Assembly (NCBI GenBank): GCA_910577875.1
Contig: CAJTNY010000002.1
Span: forward strand, 1-64,000
Direction: 5' to 3'
DNA from: an uncultured Christensenella sp.
GTDB taxonomy: Bacteria; Bacillota; Clostridia; Christensenellales; Borkfalkiaceae
Length of the DNA: 64,000 nt
The notes below the pieces were generated by a model that ran no database searches, was not told the origin of the DNA, and saw only the letters and a list, made by a program, of their open reading frames with translations. The first letter of the stretch is position 1. Each line of letters opens with the position of its first letter. Below are positions 24,846 to 32,653 of the stretch, in pieces. The position numbers and the translations under genes are program-made.

Positions 24846-25862
24846 ATGAAAAATAAAATTTGCGTAATCTTTACGGGCGGCACTATCGGGTCTTATTCCA
24901 ACGGCGGTGTAGTTGATTTGAAACCCGAAACGAGCAGTCTTTTAATTGAAAAATACCGCGAGCGTTTCGGTAACGGCATCTGCTTCGACGAGCTTCGTCC
25001 GTTGAATATTTTAAGCGAAAATATGCAGCCTTCCGACCTCGAAAAAATGGCGGACTGTATCCGCGGAGTGAATACGGACGAGTACGACGGGATAATTCTT
25101 ACGCACGGCACGGATACGCTTTGTTTTACCGCGAATCTGTTCAGTCAGATTTTCTGTGATATAAAAATACCTCTCGTGCTTGTTTCCGCTCTTTATCCGC
25201 TCGACGATGACAGAAGCAGGGGTGTTGAAAATTTTGCGGGCGCAATTACTTTTATAGAAAGCGTCGATTACGGCGGAGTGTTCGTCAGTTTCGAAAATAA
25301 CTCGGAAAACTGTAAAATTCATCTTGCGAGCAGACTAATTTCGGCAACGCAGATAAAAGGCGAGTACGAAAGTATTCTCAATGTCCATTACGGCGAAATA
25401 AGGGGATGGCGTTTCGTCTATAACGAACACGAGGGCAATCCTACGCCTTCACAGCTAAGGCGTCCGAGGAAGCCTTGCTCAGCACAAAAACTGTGTACCG
25501 ACTTGGTGACTATTCAGGCTCATTCGCTTCTGAACTTCGATTACTACCGTTTTAACGACGTAAAGCCCAAAGCCGTAATGGTACAGCTCTATCACAGCGG
25601 AACGGTATGTACGGAGGGCAAGGAAGCTAACTTCAAAAACTTTCTCGCTTACTGTAAGAGTTTAGGTATAGAGGTGGTAATTGCTACGGTTGACAGTAAA
25701 GCAAGGGTATACGAGAGCGCGTTAGGTCTTACCGACCTGTGCACGACGGCTTACGATATAAGCTTTGAAATGGCAACCGTAAAAGTTCTTCTCGCGCTCG
25801 GTTCAGGTAAGAGCATAGAAAGCGTTCTTAAAACTAATAATTTCTTTGAGAAGCTTAATTAA
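24846..25862 (+). CDS. ansA: L-asparaginase, type I-like
   Basis: This enzyme should hydrolyse asparagine to aspartate and ammonia. The 338-aa protein has both catalytic threonine motifs, TGGTIGS near residues 10-16 and ILTHGTDTL near 81-89, and no signal peptide, so it is cytoplasmic. It follows asnS directly and has no ribosome site of its own, pairing asparagine use for tRNA charging with asparagine breakdown. A 17-bp perfect hairpin closes the unit. Confidence 0.88.
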   Translation: MKNKICVIFTGGTIGSYSNGGVVDLKPETSSLLIEKYRERFGNGICFDELRPLNILSENMQPSDLEKMADCIRGVNTDEYDGIILTHGTDTLCFTANLFSQIFCDIKIPLVLVSALYPLDDDRSRGVENFAGAITFIESVDYGGVFVSFENNSENCKIHLASRLISATQIKGEYESILNVHYGEIRGWRFVYNEHEGNPTPSQLRRPRKPCSAQKLCTDLVTIQAHSLLNFDYYRFNDVKPKAVMVQLYHSGTVCTEGKEANFKNFLAYCKSLGIEVVIATVDSKARVYESALGLTDLCTTAYDISFEMATVKVLLALGSGKSIESVLKTNNFFEKLN

Positions 25863-25885
25863 CCGAAGTGTATTTTTAAAAATAA

Positions 25886-25924
25886 AAAGCCTAATTCCTA
25901 TTGACATAATAGGAATTAGGCTTT
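25886..25924. terminator. Bidirectional terminator between ansA and hxlR-type gene
   Basis: A perfect 17-bp stem (AAAGCCTAATTCCTATT with 25908-25924) has loop GACAT. On the minus strand it runs into TTTTTATTTTT, so it mainly ends the HxlR-type gene. Confidence 0.82.
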
Positions 25925-25929
25925 ATAAT
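25901..25929 (+). promoter_or_regulatory. Perfect consensus promoter inside the hairpin, antisense to hxlR-type gene
   Basis: TTGACA (25901-25906), exactly 17 bases, TATAAT (25924-25929). The -35 lies in the loop region and the spacer is the 3' stem arm. Transcription would start near 25936 and run antisense through the regulator gene. Confidence 0.45.
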
Positions 25930-25938
25930 TATTGCGTG

Positions 25939-26328
25939 TCAGATTTTGTTTAAAACTTCCTGAAGGCGGGACAAATCTTCGGTATGTCCGCATCTTTGCT
26001 TAATACTGTTTTCTTTGAAAAGCTCTTGTCCGAACTTGTACATTTCCAATACGGAAGCGCACAACTTATTGCCGAGCGGAGTGAGTGAATATTCTGTTTT
26101 CGGCGGAACTACAGGATATAAAACGCGGTTCACAATACCGTCCTTTTCAAGCTCTTTAAGCTGTTCGGCGAGCATTTTAGGAGTTGCGCTTACAAGTTTC
26201 GCTATTTCACTGTATCTCAACGTTTTTCCGAAAAGATAATATACGATATCTATTTTATATTTTCCGCCTATAACAGAGAGTGTAGCGTCAAGCGGACAAC
26301 TGCAGGATTTTAAAATTTCTGTATCCAT
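25939..26328 (-). CDS. HxlR-family transcriptional regulator
   Basis: A 129-aa winged-helix regulator of the HxlR/MarR-like group. It shows CPLDATLSVIGGKYKIDIVYY, then LRYSEIAK and TPKMLAEQLKELEKDGIV, the classic HxlR recognition region. Cys residues near the N-terminus (SCSCPL) are typical of redox- or aldehyde-sensing members. The frame extends seven codons to a TTG at 26349, but ATG 26328 is the more likely start. It is divergent from a nitroreductase, the most common HxlR target, with a palindrome between them. Confidence 0.87.
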   Translation of the reverse strand: MDTEILKSCSCPLDATLSVIGGKYKIDIVYYLFGKTLRYSEIAKLVSATPKMLAEQLKELEKDGIVNRVLYPVVPPKTEYSLTPLGNKLCASVLEMYKFGQELFKENSIKQRCGHTEDLSRLQEVLNKI

Positions 26329-26361
26329 AGTAAACTCTTTACTTTCCAAAAGGGTAGTAAT

Positions 26362-26407
26362 GCACTTTAAAGTGCGTTCTTGACAATTTGAAAGCTTGTG
26401 TTATTAT
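26362..26407 (+). promoter_or_regulatory. Operator palindrome and promoter of nitroreductase
   Basis: The perfect 14-bp palindrome GCACTTTAAAGTGC (26362-26375) sits immediately upstream of -35 TTGACA (26380-26385). -10 TATTAT (26402-26407) follows after 16 bases. The palindrome is the likely HxlR site. Confidence 0.68.
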
Positions 26408-26451
26408 AGTTACAGATAAAATTTTTGTCAAGAAAAATAAACGAGGTTTAG

Positions 26452-26967
26452 ATGGAATTTACAGAGCTTGCAAAAACACGCTACTCGGTGCGCTCATTCT
26501 CGGACAGAAAAATAGAGAAAGAAAAACTGAATGCTTTGTTGGAGGCGGCAAAGGTTGCGCCGACAGCTTGCAACAACCAGCCTCAAAGGCTGTACGTACT
26601 TCAAAGCGGGAAGTCTATTGAGAAATTGAATAACGTGACAAAATTCGTTTTCGGCGCGCATACGGTTATAATTTTTACTTCAGTGAAAGAGGAGGAGTGG
26701 ATTAATCCTTTCACCAAAGAATATCATACGGGTGAAATAGACTGCTCTATCGTTTGCACTCACGTTATGTTGCAAGCGTGGGGAATGGGCATAGGTTCTT
26801 GCTGGGTAGGTTACTTTGATCCGGAAAAAGTAAGAAAAGCTTTGGATATACCGGAAAACGAGCAGATAATTGCAATTTTGCCTTTAGGTTACCCTGCCGA
26901 GGACAGCAAACCCGCTCCCGGTCACTCTATTTTTAAACCTATGGAAAAAATGGTTAAATATCTTTGA
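26452..26967 (+). CDS. Nitroreductase-family FMN protein
   Basis: A 171-aa FMN-dependent reductase that should dimerise and reduce nitro, quinone or similar electrophiles with NAD(P)H. It opens with the family signature TRYSVRSFSDRKIE and has the FMN-contact stretch APTACNNQPQ and a C-terminal ILPLGYPAED. GAGG precedes the ATG. Position divergent to an HxlR regulator suggests induction by an electrophile or disulfide stress. It could be co-transcribed with the P-type ATPase 30 bases downstream. Confidence 0.88.
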   Translation: MEFTELAKTRYSVRSFSDRKIEKEKLNALLEAAKVAPTACNNQPQRLYVLQSGKSIEKLNNVTKFVFGAHTVIIFTSVKEEEWINPFTKEYHTGEIDCSIVCTHVMLQAWGMGIGSCWVGYFDPEKVRKALDIPENEQIIAILPLGYPAEDSKPAPGHSIFKPMEKMVKYL

Positions 26968-26997
26968 TAATGTCAAAGTTTAGATCGGAGAAAAAAT

Positions 26998-29463
26998 TTG
27001 GAAAAGAGATACGATATTACGGGAATGACCTGCTCGGCTTGTTCGTCGGGCATAGAAAAAGCGGTAGGGAAGCTTGAAGGAGTTACGCGTTGCGAAGTCA
27101 GCTTAATGGCGAAAAGTATGAAAGCCGAGTTTGACGAAAGCGTAATTTCAGAAGAGCGCATCTTTTCAGCCGTTAAATCTCTCGGCTACGGAATTTTTAA
27201 CGAGGGAGAGCAGCAAACAGTTAAAACCGACAGTCACGACAGACAGCTATTTATTAGTTTTATTATTTCAGTCTGTCTTTTAATTCCGCTTCTATACGTT
27301 TCGATGGGGCATATGATACATCTGCCCGTACCATTCTTTTTAGACCCTCACAAGGGCAACGAACAGTGGTTTGCATTATATCAGCTCGTACTTTCCGCGG
27401 CTATAATAGGAGTAAATTACGCATTTTTCAAAAACGGTACGGTTGCCGTATTCAAGCGCGTTCCAAATATGGATACGCTCGTTGCGCTCGGTTCTGGAGT
27501 ATCGTTCATCTATTCGGCGGTTTTAACCGTACTTATTTTTATGGGTAAGTCCGGTGTACACACGGAATGGATAAATTTTTATGAAAAGCTTCATTTTGAG
27601 TCCGCGGCAACAATTCTTGCGCTCGTAACCGTCGGTAAATGGCTTGAAGAAAAATCCAAAAAAAAGACGGGAAACGAAATCGAAAAGCTTTTAAAGCTTG
27701 CTCCCGATTCCGTAACGATAGAGGAGAACGGGCAGACAAAGACAATTTCCGTCAAAGAAGTAAAAGCCGGTGACGTTCTGATAGTTAAGCAGGGTGAATA
27801 TATTCCTGTTGACGGTAAAGTAATAAACGGTAATGCGTTTGTGGACAAATGCGCAATCACGGGCGAAAGCTTACCCGTCGAAGTTACCGCGGGCGACGGC
27901 GTAACCAGTGCTGCGCTTGTAAAAAGCGGACTTATTAAATTAAAAGCTGAGCGAGTAGGCGAGGAAACAACCCTTTCAAAAATAGTCGGTATGGTGCGTG
28001 AAGCTGGAGCAAGTAAGGCGCCTATTCAGAAAATTGCAGATAAAATTGCAGGTATATTCGTGCCTGCGGTAACGATAATAGCGCTTCTGACTTTCGTTAT
28101 TTGGATATTGATTGACGGCGGCTTCAATGCGAATCACTGTGTAACCTATGCGATTAGCGTTTTAGTGGTTTCCTGTCCGTGTGCGCTGGGTCTTGCGACT
28201 CCCGTCGCAATTATGACCGCAACTGGAAAAGGCGCGTCTTTGGGTATACTTTATAAGGATGCCGAAAGTTTGCAGAAGGTCTGCCAAATCAATACCGTAC
28301 TTTTAGATAAAACCGCAACGTTAACAGAGGGCAAACCCAAAGTCACAGATATTGAAACGTTCGCTTGTGACAGGGAGGAGATACTTAAAATCGCCTGCGG
28401 TATAGAAAAAAATTCCAATCATCCTCTCGCCAAGTGCGTTACGGATTTTGTCGGAGACGGTGCGGAAGTTGCCGGTTTTGAATATACTGTAGGTCAGGGC
28501 GCGTCCGCAAAATATAACGGCAAAACGTACCGGCTCGGAAACGCAAAATTAATCAACGGTGTAAAAATAACCGATGATGTAAAAAATAAGGCGGCAGAGT
28601 TCTCTGCGCAGGGTAAAACCGTGCTGTATATGGCAAACAGCGAACGCGTTCTCGCCTTGATTGCAGTTGCCGATACAATAAAAGAAGGAAGCGCGCAAGC
28701 CGTTCAGATGCTTAAAGCCCGAAATATGCGCGTAGCTATGCTCACGGGCGACGAACAGAAGACGGCGCAAGCCGTTGCGGGAAGCGTGGGTATAGACGAG
28801 TTCCTCGCGGAAGTTATGCCAGAAGATAAGCTGAATGCGGTTACAAACGTCCAGAATGTCGGCGGCTGTGCGGCAATGGTCGGTGACGGAATAAATGATT
28901 CCCCCGCATTAAAACAAGCAGACGTCGGTATTGCAATGGGAAGCGGAACGGACGTTGCCATAGATTCAGCCGGTGTGGTGTTAGTCAGCGAAGATTTGCG
29001 TACGCTCGACACAGTTTTCGATTTGAGCCGCAAGACTGTCAGAAATATAAAAGAAAATCTTTTCTGGGCGTTTTTCTATAATGTGGTTATGATTCCCGTA
29101 GCCGCCGGGGTTTTCTCTGCGCTTGGTTTCACGTTCAATCCGATGATAGCCGCGCTTTGTATGAGTTTAAGCTCTCTTTTCGTTGTTTGTAACGCACTCA
29201 GATTGCTGTTATATAAAAATAAAAAATTTATAAAGGAAGATAAATATATGAAAAAGCTTGTTCACATTGAAGGTATGTGTTGCGACCACTGTGCGAAACG
29301 CGTTGAAAACGCGCTGTCTGCGGTTGCAAACGTAGTATCCGCAGACGTCAAATTAAAGAAAAAATTCGCTGTCGTAAGAAGTCGCGAGGAAGTTTCGGAC
29401 GAGGAAATAATTAAAGTCGTTACCGACGCGGGATATACCGTCGAATCGATTGATGTAAAGTGA
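26998..29463 (+). CDS. copA: P1B-type heavy-metal ATPase, CopA-like, with fused C-terminal HMA domain
   Basis: This membrane ATPase should export Cu+ or a related soft metal. Layout: N-terminal HMA domain with GMTCSACSSG, the transmembrane set, actuator TGE in AITGESLPVE, ion motif SCPCALG (Cys near 392 and 394), P-domain, the HP pair in SNHPLAK, GDGINDSPAL, and a second HMA domain with GMCCDHC at residues about 751-821. The phosphorylation motif reads DKTATLTEG: Ala440 replaces the normally invariant Gly of DKTGT. The start is TTG with CGGAG upstream. An internal AAAGGAAG before ATG 29248 could start a separate 71-aa CopZ-like chaperone. An ArsR-type gene follows. Confidence 0.88.
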   Translation: MEKRYDITGMTCSACSSGIEKAVGKLEGVTRCEVSLMAKSMKAEFDESVISEERIFSAVKSLGYGIFNEGEQQTVKTDSHDRQLFISFIISVCLLIPLLYVSMGHMIHLPVPFFLDPHKGNEQWFALYQLVLSAAIIGVNYAFFKNGTVAVFKRVPNMDTLVALGSGVSFIYSAVLTVLIFMGKSGVHTEWINFYEKLHFESAATILALVTVGKWLEEKSKKKTGNEIEKLLKLAPDSVTIEENGQTKTISVKEVKAGDVLIVKQGEYIPVDGKVINGNAFVDKCAITGESLPVEVTAGDGVTSAALVKSGLIKLKAERVGEETTLSKIVGMVREAGASKAPIQKIADKIAGIFVPAVTIIALLTFVIWILIDGGFNANHCVTYAISVLVVSCPCALGLATPVAIMTATGKGASLGILYKDAESLQKVCQINTVLLDKTATLTEGKPKVTDIETFACDREEILKIACGIEKNSNHPLAKCVTDFVGDGAEVAGFEYTVGQGASAKYNGKTYRLGNAKLINGVKITDDVKNKAAEFSAQGKTVLYMANSERVLALIAVADTIKEGSAQAVQMLKARNMRVAMLTGDEQKTAQAVAGSVGIDEFLAEVMPEDKLNAVTNVQNVGGCAAMVGDGINDSPALKQADVGIAMGSGTDVAIDSAGVVLVSEDLRTLDTVFDLSRKTVRNIKENLFWAFFYNVVMIPVAAGVFSALGFTFNPMIAALCMSLSSLFVVCNALRLLLYKNKKFIKEDKYMKKLVHIEGMCCDHCAKRVENALSAVANVVSADVKLKKKFAVVRSREEVSDEEIIKVVTDAGYTVESIDVK

Positions 29464-29505
29464 CAAAGTTACAGAATATATGACAATATGCGTCAGGAAT
29501 ACACA

Positions 29506-29535
29506 TTGACATATCAGCATACGGGGCGTTAAAAT
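29506..29535 (+). promoter_or_regulatory. Promoter of ArsR-type gene
   Basis: -35 TTGACA (29506-29511), 18 bases, -10 TAAAAT (29530-29535). Confidence 0.6.
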
Positions 29536-29595
29536 ATAAGTGTAAAAGCCGCACGTCATTTAAACGTTCGGTTCTTATTAAGCGGAGGTGACTGT

Positions 29596-29934
29596 ATGCA
29601 GGATACAATGTTATTGGACAGACGCACGAAAGATTTGGTAAAGGAATACGTCCCGGAGGGCGACGTTCTCGACAGTATAGTTTGCTTTTTTTCTATTTTT
29701 GCAGACCCGACGAGGGTTAGAATGTTATCTGCGCTCGCTATCTCGGAAATGTGCGTAACCGACCTTTCCAGGGTTCTTGAAATCAATCAGACAACGGTTT
29801 CGCACCAGCTGAGGTTATTGAAAAATTTAGGAATAGTAAAGAGTGAAAGGCAGGGCAAAATTATTTTTTACAGCCTGATAAACGATACTGTTAACGACGT
29901 AATGTTAAAGGGAGTGGAATTTCTCGGCTGTTAA
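29596..29934 (+). CDS. ArsR/SmtB-family regulator
   Basis: A 112-aa winged-helix repressor. FSIFADPTRVRMLSALAISE and the recognition helix VTDLSRVLEINQTTVSHQLR are canonical ArsR/SmtB; the family usually leaves DNA when it binds metal. The CVTDL type metal box is present only in part (one Cys in EMCVTDL), so the ligand is uncertain. GGAGGTGA precedes the ATG. It lies just downstream of the CopA-like gene, so metal response is the natural reading, but it has its own promoter. Confidence 0.86.
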   Translation: MQDTMLLDRRTKDLVKEYVPEGDVLDSIVCFFSIFADPTRVRMLSALAISEMCVTDLSRVLEINQTTVSHQLRLLKNLGIVKSERQGKIIFYSLINDTVNDVMLKGVEFLGC

Positions 29935-29938
29935 AGAG

Positions 29939-29962
29939 AGCGCGCAAATGCGCGCTTTTTTT
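29939..29962 (+). terminator. Terminator of ArsR-type gene
   Basis: AGCGCGC/GCGCGCT stem with loop AAAT and a T run. The uvrC -35 box begins within two bases of its end. Confidence 0.8.
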
Positions 29963-29963
29963 A

Positions 29964-29992
29964 TTGCAAAAAAAGCTTGATTATGGTAGAAT
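29964..29992 (+). promoter_or_regulatory. Start-proximal promoter of uvrC
   Basis: -35 TTGCAA (29964-29969), 17 bases, -10 TAGAAT (29987-29992), six bases before ATG 29999, with no ribosome site. Leaderless transcription is predicted. Confidence 0.68.
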
Positions 29993-29998
29993 AATTTT

Positions 29999-31810
29999 AT
30001 GGACGTAATTCGTGAAAAACTCAAACTGCTTCCCGATAATCCGGGCGTCTATATTATGCTCGACAAGTACCGGAGCATAATTTACGTCGGGAAGGCGCGT
30101 GTGCTCAAAAACAGAGTACGGCAGTATTTTCATAATTCGCCCAAGCCTGAAAAAGTTATAAAAATGGTTGAAAACATTGCAGATTTCAATTACATCATAA
30201 CAAACTCGGAAATAGACGCGCTTGCGCTTGAAAATAACTTAATAAAAAAGTACAAGCCGAAATACAATATTCTTTTAAAAGACGATAAGACTTATCCGTA
30301 TATTAAAGTAAATTTAAGAGAGGAATTTCCTAATTTTTCAATAACAAGAAAAATTAAAAAAGACGGTTCGAGATATTTCGGACCGTTTATGGGCGGAATA
30401 AACTGTAAAGATATTCTCGATATTCTGCAATTGACATTCAGTGTCCGCCTGTGCAGTACGCAGATTACCGTCAAACCCAAGCGCGAATGCTTAAATCATC
30501 ATATATCGAGGTGTACCGCACCTTGTGCGCATTATGTAGATAAGGAAAGTTATGCGAAACAAGTTAAAAGCGCTTTAAGTTTCCTCGACGGCAACTATAA
30601 AGACGCAGAGCAGCTTTTGACGGATAAAATGCTTAACGCGTCGGAGAATGAAAATTTCGAACTCGCGCTTGATTATAAAAATAAACTTTTAATGCTTTCC
30701 AAACTTGAAGCCAAGCGGATAACCGCGCTGAACCGTTATATCGACGCGGATATAATCGCTTATTCGACTAACAACCTTTACTCTGCGGTAAACGTCCTTG
30801 TTACGCGTAAGGGCGTTATGCAGGGCGGAAACAGCTACGCGCTCGACGAAGCACATATAAGCGACGGCGAGGCTTTAACCGCGTTCATTGTCCAGTATTA
30901 TTCGTCGCACGAAGTTCCGTCCGAATTAATCGTAGAGGATATTTGCGAAAAACAGTTAATTCAGGAGTATTTTAAAGAAAAATTCGATAAATCGGTGGAA
31001 GTTACTTTCGCAAAACAGGGTATAAAAGCCAAACTATTAAAAATGGCACAAAAGAATTCAGCCGAATTTTTGGAGAAGTCCGTTGACAAAATCAAGCACC
31101 GCGACGACATGACTGTAAATGCCTGCAAGAGATTGCAGGAGGTTTTAAATTTGAATAGATACCCGCGGCGTATGGAGTGTTATGATATTTCCAATATCAG
31201 CGGAGTGGATAAAGTCGGTTCTATGGTCGTTTTCATAGACGGTGAAGCCGACAGAAACAGCTATCGTAGGTTTAAAATTAAAATGGTTGAAGGCGCGAAC
31301 GATTTTGCTTCGTTGCAGGAAGTGCTTACGCGCAGACTCTCAAAACTCGGTACCGACGAGGAAGATAAATTTCCTAAGCCTGATTTGGTGATTATCGACG
31401 GTGGCAAGGGTCAGCTTTCCGCGGTAAAGCAGATTTTCGACGAAATGCATGCGGAGGGGATAGAACTGATTTCGCTTGCGAAGCGCGAAGAAGAGGTATT
31501 TACTTTAAACTCAGACGAAAGCGTTAAAATTCCGCACAGAGATTATGCGTTGAAAATGCTGCAGAGAATCCGCGACGAGGCGCATCGTTTTGCTATAACT
31601 TATTTCAGGAATATTCACTCGAAACGTAATCTTGAAAGTGTTTTGTTAGAAATAGACGGAGTAGGTAAAGCAAAGCGAATTGCTTTGTTGGAAAAGTTTT
31701 CGACTCTCGATAAAATTATTGGCGCAAGCGTAGAACAGCTTTCCCAAGTCGACGGTATAGGCGAAAAACTCGCATGGAAAATAAAAAAATATTTTGAAGA
31801 AAACTTATGA
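29999..31810 (+). CDS. uvrC: Excinuclease ABC subunit C
   Basis: UvrC makes the two incisions of nucleotide excision repair. The 603-aa protein has the N-terminal GIY-YIG domain (GVYIMLDKYRSIIYVGKA), a central UVR motif (about 205-240), the RNase H-like domain (MECYDISNISG) and tandem HhH motifs at the C-terminus. There is no LexA-like site here, unlike uvrBA. It overlaps the HAD gene by four bases and heads a run of four genes ending with mutS2. Confidence 0.97.
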   Translation: MDVIREKLKLLPDNPGVYIMLDKYRSIIYVGKARVLKNRVRQYFHNSPKPEKVIKMVENIADFNYIITNSEIDALALENNLIKKYKPKYNILLKDDKTYPYIKVNLREEFPNFSITRKIKKDGSRYFGPFMGGINCKDILDILQLTFSVRLCSTQITVKPKRECLNHHISRCTAPCAHYVDKESYAKQVKSALSFLDGNYKDAEQLLTDKMLNASENENFELALDYKNKLLMLSKLEAKRITALNRYIDADIIAYSTNNLYSAVNVLVTRKGVMQGGNSYALDEAHISDGEALTAFIVQYYSSHEVPSELIVEDICEKQLIQEYFKEKFDKSVEVTFAKQGIKAKLLKMAQKNSAEFLEKSVDKIKHRDDMTVNACKRLQEVLNLNRYPRRMECYDISNISGVDKVGSMVVFIDGEADRNSYRRFKIKMVEGANDFASLQEVLTRRLSKLGTDEEDKFPKPDLVIIDGGKGQLSAVKQIFDEMHAEGIELISLAKREEEVFTLNSDESVKIPHRDYALKMLQRIRDEAHRFAITYFRNIHSKRNLESVLLEIDGVGKAKRIALLEKFSTLDKIIGASVEQLSQVDGIGEKLAWKIKKYFEENL

Positions 31811-32649
31811 GACAAATTAACAAAAAACTTATTGTGTCCGATTTTGACGGTACGCTTTTAACGGGTGGTCAGATAATTCCCGACGAGGTGCGTTCGGCAA
31901 TAAACGAATACGTTTCCTGCGGCGGAATATTCGCGGTCTGTACAGGCAGAATGCTTCGTTCTATTCTGCCGCGCGTCAGAGAACTTGGTTTAAAAGGGCT
32001 GGTCGTCGCTTATCAGGGCACGGTTATAGCTGAAATCGAAAGCGGAAAAATAATAAAAAAAGGCGCGATTGATTATTCTTCCGCGGCAGAAGTTTGCGGT
32101 TATATCGAGCTGCTGAAAGGCTCTGAAAATCTTGCATACGGAATAAACGCTTATTCCGAAGAAGTGTTGTATACGGATATTCCTAAGGACAACGAACATT
32201 TAAAAGTTTACGAACGAATAACGGGGGTAGACGCCGAGAGCACGGGAGTTAAGATGTCCGGGTTTATTTTTCAAAATAAACTCGGCTGCCAGAAAATCGC
32301 CTGTCTCGTTCCGCCGGAGCATAGGGAGCGCCTGTATTTTAATCTACTCGAAAAATTCCGCGGAAAATTCGATATAACTTGCAGTGCGCAGGTGCTTGTA
32401 GAGGTTTCTCCGCTTAGTGATAATAAGGGCGAAGCGTTAAAATTCATAGCGTCGCATTACGGGGTTTCTATGGATTCGACCGTGGCAATCGGCGATAATC
32501 TCAATGACTTACCTATGATAAAAGAAGCCGGTATAGGCGTTGCTGTGGGAAACGCGGTTCAAGGCTTAAAAGACGCTGCTGATATTGTTACTGTCTCTAA
32601 TAATGACGGAGCAGTGGCAAAAATTATAGAAAAATATGGGTTTAGATAG
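31807..32649 (+). CDS. Cof-type HAD phosphatase
   Basis: A 280-aa cytoplasmic HAD-superfamily hydrolase of the Cof/YidA group. Motif I is VSDFDGTLL with the nucleophile Asp near residue 13, and motif IV is AIGDNLNDLPMI. The cap between them is the C2 type. Members dephosphorylate sugar phosphates, FMN or similar compounds; the substrate here is unknown. It is coupled to uvrC by ATGA. Confidence 0.88.
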   Translation: MRQINKKLIVSDFDGTLLTGGQIIPDEVRSAINEYVSCGGIFAVCTGRMLRSILPRVRELGLKGLVVAYQGTVIAEIESGKIIKKGAIDYSSAAEVCGYIELLKGSENLAYGINAYSEEVLYTDIPKDNEHLKVYERITGVDAESTGVKMSGFIFQNKLGCQKIACLVPPEHRERLYFNLLEKFRGKFDITCSAQVLVEVSPLSDNKGEALKFIASHYGVSMDSTVAIGDNLNDLPMIKEAGIGVAVGNAVQGLKDAADIVTVSNNDGAVAKIIEKYGFR

Positions 32650-32653
32650 TACT

